Part shown: in pieces, positions 46,148 to 56,622 of the stretch | How the letters are laid out: the number at the start of each line of letters is the position of its first letter | Position numbering within the stretch: position 1 is the stretch's first letter | NCBI GenBank assembly: GCA_951217055.1 | Contig: OX578278.1 | Location: forward strand, 44,281,574 to 44,345,573 | DNA length: 64,000 nucleotides | Direction: 5' to 3' | DNA from: Gerris lacustris | Lineage: Eukaryota; Arthropoda; Insecta; Hemiptera; Gerridae | Notes under the pieces: model-generated | Seen by the model: only the letters and a program-made list of their open reading frames with translations | Told to the model about the DNA's origin: nothing | Databases searched by the model: none | Made by a program: the position numbers and the translations under genes

Positions 46148-46160
46148 TGGCGACGAGGAT
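46148..46160 (+). promoter_or_regulatory. Primer binding site, complementary to tRNA-Ser(GCU)
   Basis: TGGCGACGAGGAT lies two bases after the 5' LTR and complements, over 13 nt, the 3' end ...ATCCTCGTCG-CCA that I recall for animal tRNA-Ser(GCU). The gag start codon at 46159 overlaps its last two bases. Confidence 0.8.
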
Positions 46161-49100
46161 GCCTTACAAAAAATCAGATAGACGACAGGAACCAGGGACA
46201 TCCAATGAAGGGAGTAATAATGAAAATAATGATAGATTAAGTAATGAAAATAATTATAGACTAAATAATTTTAAATTTGATAACTTTGACAGTGAAATAG
46301 AAAGTTGGAAGTACTATATCCAACGATTTGAACTGGAACTATCACTTCACGGGTTATTGAATCCTACTAGTCAAGATGAGAAAGGAATAAGAAAGAAACT
46401 CTTTCTATCTCGTATAGGTCCACAGGCTTTTAAGATGTTAGTAGACCATTGCTCCCCTGAAAACATTTTAAACTTTAGTTATGACGATATGAAAGAAATA
46501 TTATCCAACTACTACATTCAAACTTCTTGTGTACTTGCAGAAAGGGTAGCCTTTGGAAGGAGAGTTAGATCAGAAGAAGAATCAGTAACACAATACGTAG
46601 CAATTCTTAGAAATCTAGCCAGCAAATGTGAATTCGGACCTTCATTGGATGAAAGGCTCAGAGATCAACTAGTTTTAGGAATTGGCAAGGAAACTTGGCA
46701 ACAGGAATTAGTCAAGTTACATCCATCTAATACATTTACTTTAGAGGAGGTGAAAAGATCAGCAATATTATTAGAACAGGCTTCATTACACATGAATTCT
46801 ATAAGGCACGCTCAAGCTAACAGTGCCACTGGCATTTACAGAGTAGAACAATTAAAATCAAACTACTCCAAAGAAACAATAAATAAATTTAAAAAAAATA
46901 AAAGAACACTAGTTAAGGGTAGGGACTGCTTAAACTGTGGCTACAGTTTACACAAAAAAGGGACAAGGTGCCCTGCACTGAACAGCACGTGTTTAGCATG
47001 TTCAAGAACTGGACATTTTGCAAGAGTCTGTGCAGCAACAGGGCGTGCAGAAATTATTGATACTGCAAGGACTCATAGGAGCACAAGGAAGGTCGTGGAA
47101 AATTCATCAACATCCTCCTCCTCATCTGAGGATGACGCCGAAAACAAGATAATGAACATCAAGGCTAAGGGTAAAGCTGTTTTAACGGTTAATATAAATA
47201 ATGTTGATGTTGAAATGCTGTACGACTCAGGAGCCTCACACACAGTTATTCCTAAATATATATGGAAGCAAATAGGATGTCCCTCTCTTAAGAAATGTAA
47301 AAATCTATACGCATATACAAATATTCCAATAAAGACGCTTGGGAAAACAAAAGTTTGCGTGAGGATGCAAGGGGTTACAAAGAGACTTTCGATGTACGTA
47401 GTAAAAACCAAGGACACTCCTCTATTCGGATTAAATTGGATGATAGCATTCAATCATTCCTTTCCAAATGGAATCACGTTGTGTAAGGTTAATAAAAAAA
47501 ATATAGTTAAAAACAAAACATATGAAGCACACATTGATGAAAGCTCTTTGTTGGAAAATCATAAGACCCTTTTTTCTGAGGGCACTGGGAGAGTAAAAAA
47601 CTATTTTGCTAAAATCCATCTCACAAACAATGCACAACCAAAAATATTTCGTCCCAGACAAGTTCCTTTTGCATTAAGACCTCAAGTTGAAGAAGAACTG
47701 GATCGGCTACAAAAAGAAGGGATAATTGAACCTGTAAATCCAGCTGATACTCAAATTGAGTGGGCATCCCCTATTGTAATTGCTGTAAAACCAACTGGGA
47801 AAGTGCGGATATGCGCTGATTTTAAAGTGACCATAAACAAATATGTTGCACACGACCGGCATCCACTGCCACGTTTTGAAGAGGTCACTAGTAAACTCAG
47901 TGGTGGCTTACAATTTACAGCAATAGATTTAAGGGATGCTTACTTACAAATTGAAGTTCACCCAGAATGTAGACACTATTTTATCATTACCACTCAAAAA
48001 GGCTACTTTGTTTATAGACGTCTCCCGTTTGGAGTGACAGCAGCCCCAGCAATATTCCAAAGGTTAATGGACCAACTACTAGGAGACATGGAAGGAGTGG
48101 CGTGCTACTTAGATGACGTAGTGGTGACGGGAAAGACAAGAGAAGAACACATGAGAAGAGTTAACGAAGTTCTAAATCGGTTAGAAAAAGCTGGAATGAA
48201 AGTAAACAAGGAAAAGTGTAAGTGGCTACAAAATTCAATAAACTATCTGGGACACCGAATCGACAAAGAGGGAATACATCCGACATTAGAAAAAATAAAA
48301 GCTGTAAAGGAAATGCCCATGCCAGAAAATGTAACTCAACTCCGAGCATTCTTAGGATCCATAAACTACTACGGAAGATTTATAGAACACTTACAAACAC
48401 ATTGTGCACCATTACATAGATTAATCAAAAAAGGAGCTAAATGGAACTGGACCAATAATGATAAAGACATTTTTAATAAACTTAAAAATATTTTGACGTC
48501 TTCCAAATTCCTTGCACATTACAATGCCGATCTACCAATCATTCTTTCAACAGACGCCAGTGATTACGGAGTTGGTGCTGTACTTTTTCATCAATACCCT
48601 AACAAATCAGTTTTACCAATCGCTTATGCTTCAAGATCTTTAAAAGACTCAGAGAGAAAATATTCCGCTATAGATAAAGAAGCTTTAGCAATTATTTTTG
48701 GAGTAAACAAATTTCACCAGTATTTATTTGGAAAAAAATTTATTTTGAAAACTGATCACAAACCTTTAGAAAAGATTTTTGGAGAAAACTCTGAACTACC
48801 TAAAACTGCAGCTAATAGATTATCGAGGTGGGCCATACACTTAAGTAATTATAATTATTCAATAGAACACATACCAGGTTCAGAGAATAGCCCAGCAGAT
48901 GCTTTATCGAGACTTCCAACAAAAGAGTGTGAAAGGAATAAAATTGAAAAACTCGGATCAGTTAAAAAAGCACACATATTAAACCTAAGATTGATGGAAG
49001 TTCCAGTAACTACAAGAAATTTACAAAGAGAAACGAGAGTGGACGGAGTCACTGGAAAACTTATTGATTATACACAGAGAGGCTGGCCAAAGAAAGATGA

Positions 49101-50127
49101 AGTGGAATTAGAAATCCTAAAATATTTTGACAAACGGGAGGAGCTGTCTTTCGAAAAAGGGATGCTTATGTGGCATGGAAGACTGGTAATTCCAGCAAAA
49201 CTTAGGAAGTCCGTACTTAAGCACTTACATGAAGGACATCCAGGTTGCAGTGCTATGAAGTCACAGGCTAGACTTGTAGTTTGGTGGCCAGGCCTCGACA
49301 AAGAGATAGAAGAATTTGTTAAAGGTTGTAAGGAATGTCAAAGAACGCGCGATAAGACTCCAGAAGCACCATTATTTTCTTGGACTCCGCCACCAGAAGC
49401 TTGGTCAAGACTTCACATTGACTATATGGGACCATTTCACGGACGATATTGGCTTATCGTAGTTGATTCTTTTTCGAAATGGATAGAAGTAGCACCAACA
49501 TTAAAAACAACATCTAAAGATACAATAGAATTATTAAATGAAATATTTTGCAGGTTTGGTCTCCCAAGATCCATTGTTAGTGATAATGGTCCACAATTTA
49601 CATCAGCAGAATTCAAAGTTTTCTGTAAAGGAAATAATATTCGCCACATTAAAGTAACTCCATACCACCCGAGATCAAATGGTTTGGCAGAAAGAGCGGT
49701 GAAAACAGTAAAACGCCGGATGGAAGCAGCCCTTAAAGGAACAACAGATTACAAGGCAAGCTTGAGAGAGGTCCTACTAAGTCTACACACTTCAGAATCA
49801 ACCTCAACTGGAAGGAGTCCAGGAGAACTTATGTTCGGACGAAGGTTGAGGACCAAATTAGAGCTACTTAAGCCGTCTGCATTAAACGACATAATGGAAA
49901 ATCAGCTGAAGCAGAAAATATACCATGACCAGAATTCAAAAGAAAAACTTTTTCAAATAGGTGATCCTGTGTGGGTTCTAAACGAAGAAGGTCGGAAGTG
50001 GAAGGAAGGAGTTATTAGAACAGCCAATGGTCCACTCTCATTTGAAGTTGAAGTAGAAGGACATCATTTGAGAAGGAAGCACGCTGACCACTTACGGCCT
50101 CGGAAAGAGGGAGGGGGAGAAGTGTAG
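46159..50127 (+). CDS. Gag-Pol polyprotein of the Mag-like Ty3/Gypsy element (1322 aa, one frame)
   Basis: The frame extends a few codons further upstream from a TTG, but the first ATG is at 46159. Domains in order (residues approximate): capsid-like region 30-230; two zinc knuckles at 257-290, first CX2CX4HX5C and second CX2CX4HX4C; aspartic protease with DSGAS at 356; reverse transcriptase with YLDD at 650; RNase H with TDAS at 798; integrase with HHCC finger near 1020-1055 and DDE region (HIDYMGP at 1087, SDNGPQF at 1142, catalytic Glu in NGLAERAVK near 1178); C-terminal chromodomain-less tail. No frameshift separates gag from pol, and all catalytic motifs are intact. The stop TAG lies inside the 3' LTR. 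Likely functional; activity is inference. Confidence 0.95.
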   Translation: MPYKKSDRRQEPGTSNEGSNNENNDRLSNENNYRLNNFKFDNFDSEIESWKYYIQRFELELSLHGLLNPTSQDEKGIRKKLFLSRIGPQAFKMLVDHCSPENILNFSYDDMKEILSNYYIQTSCVLAERVAFGRRVRSEEESVTQYVAILRNLASKCEFGPSLDERLRDQLVLGIGKETWQQELVKLHPSNTFTLEEVKRSAILLEQASLHMNSIRHAQANSATGIYRVEQLKSNYSKETINKFKKNKRTLVKGRDCLNCGYSLHKKGTRCPALNSTCLACSRTGHFARVCAATGRAEIIDTARTHRSTRKVVENSSTSSSSSEDDAENKIMNIKAKGKAVLTVNINNVDVEMLYDSGASHTVIPKYIWKQIGCPSLKKCKNLYAYTNIPIKTLGKTKVCVRMQGVTKRLSMYVVKTKDTPLFGLNWMIAFNHSFPNGITLCKVNKKNIVKNKTYEAHIDESSLLENHKTLFSEGTGRVKNYFAKIHLTNNAQPKIFRPRQVPFALRPQVEEELDRLQKEGIIEPVNPADTQIEWASPIVIAVKPTGKVRICADFKVTINKYVAHDRHPLPRFEEVTSKLSGGLQFTAIDLRDAYLQIEVHPECRHYFIITTQKGYFVYRRLPFGVTAAPAIFQRLMDQLLGDMEGVACYLDDVVVTGKTREEHMRRVNEVLNRLEKAGMKVNKEKCKWLQNSINYLGHRIDKEGIHPTLEKIKAVKEMPMPENVTQLRAFLGSINYYGRFIEHLQTHCAPLHRLIKKGAKWNWTNNDKDIFNKLKNILTSSKFLAHYNADLPIILSTDASDYGVGAVLFHQYPNKSVLPIAYASRSLKDSERKYSAIDKEALAIIFGVNKFHQYLFGKKFILKTDHKPLEKIFGENSELPKTAANRLSRWAIHLSNYNYSIEHIPGSENSPADALSRLPTKECERNKIEKLGSVKKAHILNLRLMEVPVTTRNLQRETRVDGVTGKLIDYTQRGWPKKDEVELEILKYFDKREELSFEKGMLMWHGRLVIPAKLRKSVLKHLHEGHPGCSAMKSQARLVVWWPGLDKEIEEFVKGCKECQRTRDKTPEAPLFSWTPPPEAWSRLHIDYMGPFHGRYWLIVVDSFSKWIEVAPTLKTTSKDTIELLNEIFCRFGLPRSIVSDNGPQFTSAEFKVFCKGNNIRHIKVTPYHPRSNGLAERAVKTVKRRMEAALKGTTDYKASLREVLLSLHTSESTSTGRSPGELMFGRRLRTKLELLKPSALNDIMENQLKQKIYHDQNSKEKLFQIGDPVWVLNEEGRKWKEGVIRTANGPLSFEVEVEGHHLRRKHADHLRPRKEGGGEV
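50107..50122 (+). promoter_or_regulatory. Polypurine tract of the Gypsy element
   Basis: A 16-nt purine run (AGAGGGAGGGGGAGAAG-type) immediately before the 3' LTR, the usual priming site for plus-strand DNA. It is translated as the C-terminal RKEGGGE of Gag-Pol. Confidence 0.85.
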
Positions 50128-50219
50128 TAGAGTGAATGACATTGTCGTGTCATGTCATGTTTTATTGTTAGATTGAGTAAAATATAAAACTGTTAATTTC
50201 CACTGTTAAATATCTTACA
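50123..50219 (+). repeat. 3' LTR (97 bp)
   Basis: Identical to the 5' LTR. Its third to fifth bases supply the TAG stop of gag-pol (50125-50127). Confidence 0.95.
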
Positions 50220-50224
50220 CCCCC

Positions 50225-50990
50225 TCCCCCCTTCTTATATGCAAAAAATGGCAAAAGTTTACATAACAACAATAACTGTACTCTTATAGAGCTTTCCATC
50301 AACGGCATGCATCTTAAAGGGTATATTTATACTATTTTGACTTTTTTCATCGTACCTCTGTGTACCATTATTTTTTTCATTTTCTGAAAAGTAGTATCTT
50401 AAACATATTAACATGCAGTATATTCGGAATCAGCGCAAAATTTCCTGTAAGGCCACCTAGGATCAGTGATAGCTGCGCATTGCCCATGCGCAAATCTAAT
50501 TTTATTATAAATTTATTGTTTGTATCTTTTATAATACGCAGAATTCTGCTGAAAATTGGCTCATTAAGTCATGGTGTATGACTGGACTTTTTTGAAGTTT
50601 ATTTTTGATGTCCTATAAAGCTAAATAGCTAAATTTGATTACTCAATATAGCCTCGACACAGACCCTAATAAATATTAAAATATATTCTGTAATATGGCT
50701 TCTGGCTTGTACACGGATACAATTTTCACGCCAGACCAAATGTTTTTCTTATTTATTTTACAATGTTCTCTCTCCTTATACATGTGTGTGTGTGTCTGTC
50801 TGTTTGTCTTTGCCTCGCTATAAGTTTAAATCTATATTTATTTGCTTCTAGTTAATTGTTTTACACTGACTAATAATTATTCTTAGTAATCACATTGAGT
50901 AAACCTTGACTCCAAAAATTCCCGTTCACCGAACGTAACACAATATCTCCCACAGTATTGCACAATTTAATTTGTATATAACACACACAT
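50225..50990. other. Right half of the Gypsy target repeat and AT-rich flank
   Basis: 50225-50400 continues the repeat interrupted by the Gypsy element (ACTGTACTCTTATAGAGCTT, GGCATGCATCTTAAAGGGTA). It contains a TGTGTGTGTGTCTGTCTGT run near 50785. No gene. Confidence 0.45.
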
Positions 50991-51233
<243 letters not shown>

Positions 51234-51299
51234 TACATATATAAGGTTATCTGCTGGTTCATAGGTATAAATATATGTTTTTTTTATTATTATTGATGC

Positions 51300-52680
51300 G
51301 TTGTCGCCTATCACTGAATAAACAATGGTGTGTAACTAAACACATATTTCCAGTTGTACACTTAGATAATTTAACCTAAAAATGCTTTCTATATATCAAG
51401 GCTATTATTTACTATTAAAAAAAATTAGTGACTGGTGAGTCTATTCCTTGTCGGAGACCGACACATGACGAGTCTTATTTCGATCTCCACATGAAATCCT
51501 CACCTCTCACTAATCTTCTTTTTTTTATTAATGTAACCCATTTCTTCCTCAATTGGCCCTGATGATGTCCTTATAAAATCGGGAAGCTGCTTTGCTTAAT
51601 TTTGTTTAATTTACGTGGAGAGACGCTCCCTCGCTTAGGCTTGAATATGGGCAGAGAAGATCGAAGAATAGAATATTAGATCTAGGAAAGGAGTTCCTAC
51701 TGCCCCTGAAATATAGTCATTTAACATAGAAGTATACTTTTAAATTAAGGAACAAGTTAAACAACAAATTCAACAACATTTATTAATAATGGGATTCTTT
51801 TGCTATTAATTTAAATGCAATAATATCTTAATAAAAATTGATAAGATTTGTTGTAGAGATGAAAATTATATTATTGGTATTTTAAATATTTATTTTTGGG
51901 TGTACTTTCGCTTTGGTTAGAGTATTTTGTCCATTATGAAAGCAGCACATGTTCATGCCAAGTAGTTTGGAATTGCTTCCTTATGTATTTATGAATATTG
52001 TCCGCTACTCATGACCCTCAGTGGTTTCCTCTTTGTAAAGACTATGTCTATGACAAATATACCTTATTATTATATTATTATTAGTTTGGAATTGCTGCGC
52101 AAGTAAAACCACTTCATGAGCCAATTCTATTGTATTTTCGAATTGCGCCATTGTTCATTGTTTGCACCGTTGTTGATTAGAATTATTAGGAAAAGTTTAT
52201 TTTATTACTTTAACAGTCACAGCTACGTGTTTATGATGTGCTGATAAAGTGCGTTAATATATTGTTCTCTCATTATTTATCAAAGTATAGCATGGTAACA
52301 ATTACATACTACTTACTGATTATAGCCTTTCAGTGGCGTACAAGGGGGGAGGGCCGGCCAATGAATTTAAAAACATTAAATTGAATTAGGATGCGTACAC
52401 TAAATTATAGCCAATACATACATTGAATTGAATGATGTCCCGTACACTAGACGAGACCCTTACTTGCTTCCCAATTCTACCTCGGGCAATGGATGACGTC
52501 GAAGAAAATGCAGCTTCAGCGACATATTGCATTTTGTCCTTAATATTATACAATTCCTATCGACACTTTATTTGTGGATATTGCCGAAATAGTTAAGAAA
52601 TTATTTATCGTTAAAGTTTTAAATTGCGATATTTTCAAAATGGACACGTTTATAAAGAGGTACAATTGCTCCAAATTTCA
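51300..52680. other. Stretch without a supported gene
   Basis: AT-rich sequence. 51430-51510 has the inverted phrases GACTGGTGAGTC and GACTCGTCATGTGTCGGTCTC-like without clear ends. Nothing else. Confidence 0.35.
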
Positions 52681-52689
52681 ACGCAATCG

Positions 52690-53012
52690 GTACATTTTTC
52701 TATTTTTAGGGTTTCGAGGTCATCCTAGAAACCCTTATGCTTTTGGTAGTTCGTCCGTCCGTCCATCGCATCTTGGCCAATATCTCCCGGCCTGCTTTAG
52801 CTAGAGATTTGAAATTTGGTATACAAGTTAAACTTTTTACCCAAAAACAGGAAAAATATTGCGAACTTAAACACTCGAAATTTCTTTGATCTGCGACCAA
52901 TTGCGAACGGATTAAAGAAATATTTATATTTGCAATATTTTTTGTAATTTTTGAGTGTAGTATAATTTTAAAGGTATTGATATTTGGATCACAAATATAT
53001 TTCACACACAAA
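52690..53012 (+). repeat. Dispersed family F, left half, interrupted by the LINE
   Basis: Contains GGTCATCCTAGAAACCC, TTCGTCCGTCCGTCCATC, AACAGGAAAAATATTGCGAA and GGTATTGATATTTGGATCAC. It resumes to the right of the LINE with CGTGTTACCAAAATGGCGGC (55194 on). A similar right half follows at 55400-55480. It resembles family E in its middle. Confidence 0.55.
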
Positions 53013-53015
53013 TAT

Positions 53016-55143
53016 ATTTCGAGAGACTAGACCTTAGAATGCCACTGAAAACTCCAACAGACATTGACGAAGCAGTACAAGTACTAACTAAGACCATACA
53101 GACTTCAATCTGGGACTCGACTCTATCATTCACTAACAGAAATGACCGTAGATTTAGCTTACCAACTGACATACGGACATTAATTACAGAAAAAAGACGA
53201 GCTAGGGCCCACTGGAAACAAACTAGATACCCTTCAGACACGGAGGTACAATATAGCAAGTAGAAGACTGACAAACTTATTGAGACTCTATAAGGAAGAC
53301 AAATTTAAGACATTCACTTCACAACTTACCGACCAAAACAGATCATTGTGGAACGCAACCAGACGGATCCTCTCCCACAAATCCATCCCTTCTCCCATCC
53401 TAAAACCTGACAATTCCTGGGCAAAGTCTGAAACTGAAAAAGTTGAAGTCTTTGCTCAACACCTTACAAACCTTTTCTCCCCACATCCTGATATAATAGA
53501 TCACACCCATGCGAACCTTATATACCAAGGTCTCTTATCTCCCCTACAATTATCTCCACCTCCTAAAGCCTTTAATCCGTCAGATATAATGTACATTATT
53601 AAACACCTCCCTACACGTAAATCTCCTGGTTATGACCTTATTACCTCTGAAATCCTAAAACATCTTCCAAAAAAAAGGTATCCTATTCCTCACCTACATA
53701 ATCAACTCTGTCCTTAAAACCACTCACTTCCCTACCCAATGGAAATTCGCCACCATTGTTATGATTCCTAAACCTTCTAAACCTCCTCATCTTCCCTCAT
53801 CCAATCGTCCTATAAGCCTTCTCCCAGTGATGGGGAAACTCCTAGAAAAACTGCTTCTCCGTAGACGCCTTCCCTTACTCAGACCATTCCTACCTGACCA
53901 TCAATTTGGTTTCCGTGCACACCATTCCACCATCCAACAGTGTCATCGCATAGTCGATGTCATTTCCTCCACCCTTGAGAAGAAAAAGTTTTGCTCAGCT
54001 GTCTTTCTGGACGAGGCGCAAGCTTTTGATCGAGTTTGGCACGCTGGGTTGCTTTGGAAACTCAAGGCCATCCTTCCTTTCACTTACTACCTCATCCTTA
54101 AGTCCTTTCTCACTGATAGGTATTTCTGTGCAAGTTTAGGAACCTCTTCCTCATCCATCTGCCCTGTAAGAGCTGGAGTACCTCAGGGCAGTATCCTCGG
54201 ACCTCTCCTATATTCCTTCTACACACATGACATCCCTCAACACCCTTCCTCAGTCCTTGCCACCTTTGCAGATGACAAGGCAATCCTATCTGTCCACCAA
54301 AACCCTCAAATTGCCTCAAATAACACCCAAAATCATCTTCTCCTTCTCGAACCTTGGCTAAGAAAATGGAGGATCCGGATTAACGAAGAGAAAAGTGTAC
54401 ATGTCACTTTTACTCTTCGTCATAGCACCTGTCCCCCAGTCATTCTTAATCAAGTCCTCATTCCACAATCCAACACTGTCCGTTACCTTGGCCTTAACCT
54501 CGATAGACGACTCACCTGGCAACATCACAAAATAACTTAACGAACGGACATCTCAAGACGATACAAGTTGCTGCTACGTCTTCTGGATCGTAGGTCTAAA
54601 CTTACTTTAAATAATAAACTTCGCATTTACAATGTAGTCTTAAAACCAGCTTGGACCTACGGTCTAGAAGTATGGGGTAGCACCAAGCCTTCCAACTCCC
54701 GTCGAATTCAAACTCTCCAATCCAAGATCCTCAGAAAAATCACAGATGCTCCTTACTACGTCTCCAACCTCACTCTCCATAACGACCTCAATGTTCCTTT
54801 TGTTAGAGACCTATCCATATCCCGATACCATAAATTTCACCAATCCTTATCCAATCACACCAATCCTTTAGTTGAAATCCTTTCCTCCCAATCCATCCCA
54901 GATGACCCACCTCGCCGCTTGAGGAGGCAGTGGCCCAGTGACTTACTAAGAATGTGATTAATTATTGAAAATTACTTTTATTATTATTCCTAATTCATAT
55001 TATTGTAATCATAATTTTAATCCTCATGCCTAAAGGAGTAGTCAATGGACTACTACATTAAGTAGTAATTCAATGCCCGAAAAAAACTTGCATCATTAAC
55101 ACTTATAACATTGATATATGTAGTTGTGTTACTCAATAAAGTG

Positions 55144-55157
<14 letters not shown>
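53016..55157 (+). mobile_element. 5'-truncated Jockey-clade LINE
   Basis: Starts inside ORF2, before the RT, and runs through the RT, the C-terminal tail and a UTR ending CAATAAAGTG followed by an A15 tail and (AT)n. It sits between CAAATATATTTC and TATATTTCGTG of family F, consistent with a short TSD. The order of motifs equals that of the disrupted copy at 20.2-21.5 kb, so both belong to one or two closely related families. Confidence 0.88.
53038..54955 (+). pseudogene. Jockey LINE ORF2 remnant (RT)
   Basis: Blocks in order: a linker (LPTDIRTLITEKRRARAHWK), LWNATRRILSHK, RKSPGYDLITSEILKHLPKK, RPISLLPVMGKLLEKLLLRR, FGFRAHHSTIQQCHRIVDVI, FLDEAQAFDRVWHAGLLWKL, AGVPQGSILGPLLYSF, FADDK (catalytic box), RYLGLNLDRRLTW and the tail to WPSDLLRM. 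The frame breaks near 53255 and near 53675, and a TAA follows HHKIT at 54538-54540. It lacks the endonuclease because of 5' truncation. The product cannot be active. Confidence 0.88.

Positions 55158-55159
<2 letters not shown>

Positions 55160-55190
<31 letters not shown>
55160..55190. repeat. (AT)n tract after the LINE A-tail
   Basis: About 31 bp of AT dinucleotide directly following the poly-A of the Jockey element. Confidence 0.9.
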
Positions 55191-55193
<3 letters not shown>

Positions 55194-56060
55194 CGTGTTA
55201 CCAAAATGGCGGCCATTTTACCCCCGAAATAATTAAAACAATAGGCAAAAAATGTCCCCAGGTCCTAAAAATAAGGCAAAAATACAAATATACATCTCTG
55301 TGGTCCAATGATATTTCCGGGAGTTAATATAAAAAAGTATAATTTTAGGGGACCGTAAGCCGTAACTATGGAGACCCAAAAATTTTATATTTTGAACATT
55401 TTAAGTTGGGTATCATTTTAAAGGAATTGAAATTTGAATCACATATATATATCGCGTTTCCAAAATGACGTCCATTTAAGAAAAAATGTTCGATTTATGA
55501 ATTTTTATGACCGAAAAAATCCTTTTAGTAGCTTGCTGGCAAGTACAAGAAGGGATTTTTTTTATTAAATATTTGCTAACAGCAATATTTAGCAGCAAAA
55601 TTGGTTTAGGCAATTAAGTAGAAGAGCAGAGTGTGTCCTATGACTTCCTCACGAAAAACCGCCAACGAGGGGAGCGACGGGCAGCGTGAGTGGCAGAAGC
55701 ATGGGCAGCACAAGTAACCTTTTTTCATACTCGCGCTGCTCTATTTCATTCCCACTTCCCCGCTCAACGCCGTTCTGGTACTGCTGTAGTGAATGCGTAA
55801 AATGTGTTCCCAAAACTAAGGAAATTATGTTTTGTTTTTTTTTTAGTAAATTAGTAAATTTTGAGCTAAATTTATTTTTACTTTCTCTTTATACGAGAAA
55901 CTTAAATAATTTTTAGCTCCAATTTGATACCCCCCCCCCCCCCCCCCCTATCTCTTAGGAAAAGAGTTTAAAAGAAAAATTATTTCTCGAAAACGGTTCT
56001 GACGATTTTGATTAAAAAATTCTAAAATTTTGTCCATAAATATGAATCAAACGTTAAGCT
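55194..56060. repeat. Right half of family F and another dispersed remnant
   Basis: 55194-55530 continues family F. 55870-56040 carries CTTTCTCTTTATACGAGAAA, a C19 run (55930-55948) and TTTCTCGAAAACGGTTCTGA, shared with 22370-22400. No gene. Confidence 0.45.
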
Positions 56061-56329
56061 GTTTTCCTTATGCTGTTTTCCTTTTTTTTTTTTGCAATAT
56101 GTACATATTTAGATCCAAAAGATGTCCCAAAACTAACCATAGCATATCCCACTGGATATGCTCTGGAAGTCCCATGGACGTTAGAAGGGTGGACGTTAGG
56201 TCATCCTGATCCAGAAGACATCCAAAAGCAAAAAATGTACCCTCCACAGGATGTGCCAATGAATTAAGTGACTGGTCCTGTGGATATATATCCTTTGGAC
56301 AAACTCGTGCTATTTGGAAAAGCATTTTT

Positions 56330-56622
56330 TTCTATTTTACCCACCTCTTCAATGAAAATATGACAAAAGTGAACATAACAACAATAACTGTATACTCTTA
56401 AAGAGCTTTCTAACGACATGCATCATGAAGGGCATAAACTATTTTAACTTATGTACCCCGTACCCTTGTGTACCAATTTGGACCATTTCAGATTTATACC
56501 TTCCTGTGGTTGGTCACTATGAGCATGCTGAATTGTGTGCGGATCGGTTCAGCCGTTCAAGAGGAGTATGCGTCCAAACAAATGCAAAGTGTAGTATAAG
56601 AACTTCGCTTCGCTCAGCTCAA
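56330..56622 (+). repeat. Copy of the 300-bp repeat seen in tandem at 27.2-27.9 kb
   Basis: Shares TCAATGAAAATATGACAAAA, CTGTATACTCTTAAAGAGCT, GACATGCATCATGAAGGG and CCCCGTACCCTTGTGTACCA. It ends in GAACTTCGCTTCGCTCAGCT, the terminal hairpin type of this group. Confidence 0.6.

Larger units (their letters stand above)
46049..50219 (+). mobile_element. Intact Ty3/Gypsy LTR retrotransposon, Mag-like, 4171 bp
   Basis: Two identical 97-bp LTRs (46049-46145 and 50123-50219, TGTAG...TTACA) bound one gag-pol frame. A 5-bp direct repeat CCCCC lies at 46044-46048 and 50220-50224. The primer site matches tRNA-Ser(GCU), and a purine tract precedes the 3' LTR. Very short LTRs and a serine-tRNA primer are known for the Bombyx mag lineage, hence the tentative clade. 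It has no envelope gene. It inserted into a C-run of a repeat whose two halves (ATTTTTCCCATTTTACCCCC and TTTACATAACAACAATAACT) rejoin across it and match 27760-27840 and 56330-56410. Confidence 0.95.

Noticed and set aside
46147..46158. Start of Gag-Pol at the TTG codon at 46147
   Set aside because: No need for a non-ATG start; the first ATG in frame is at 46159 and the preceding codons lie within the primer site.
47073..49649. Several minus-strand frames of 62-126 codons
   Set aside because: Antisense shadows of the Gypsy gag-pol frame.
56068..56325. Overlapping frames on both strands (85 and 65 codons) with repeated GGACGTTAG/ATCCTG motifs
   Set aside because: The sequence consists of short diverged direct repeats and matches no protein family; probably a non-coding repeat.
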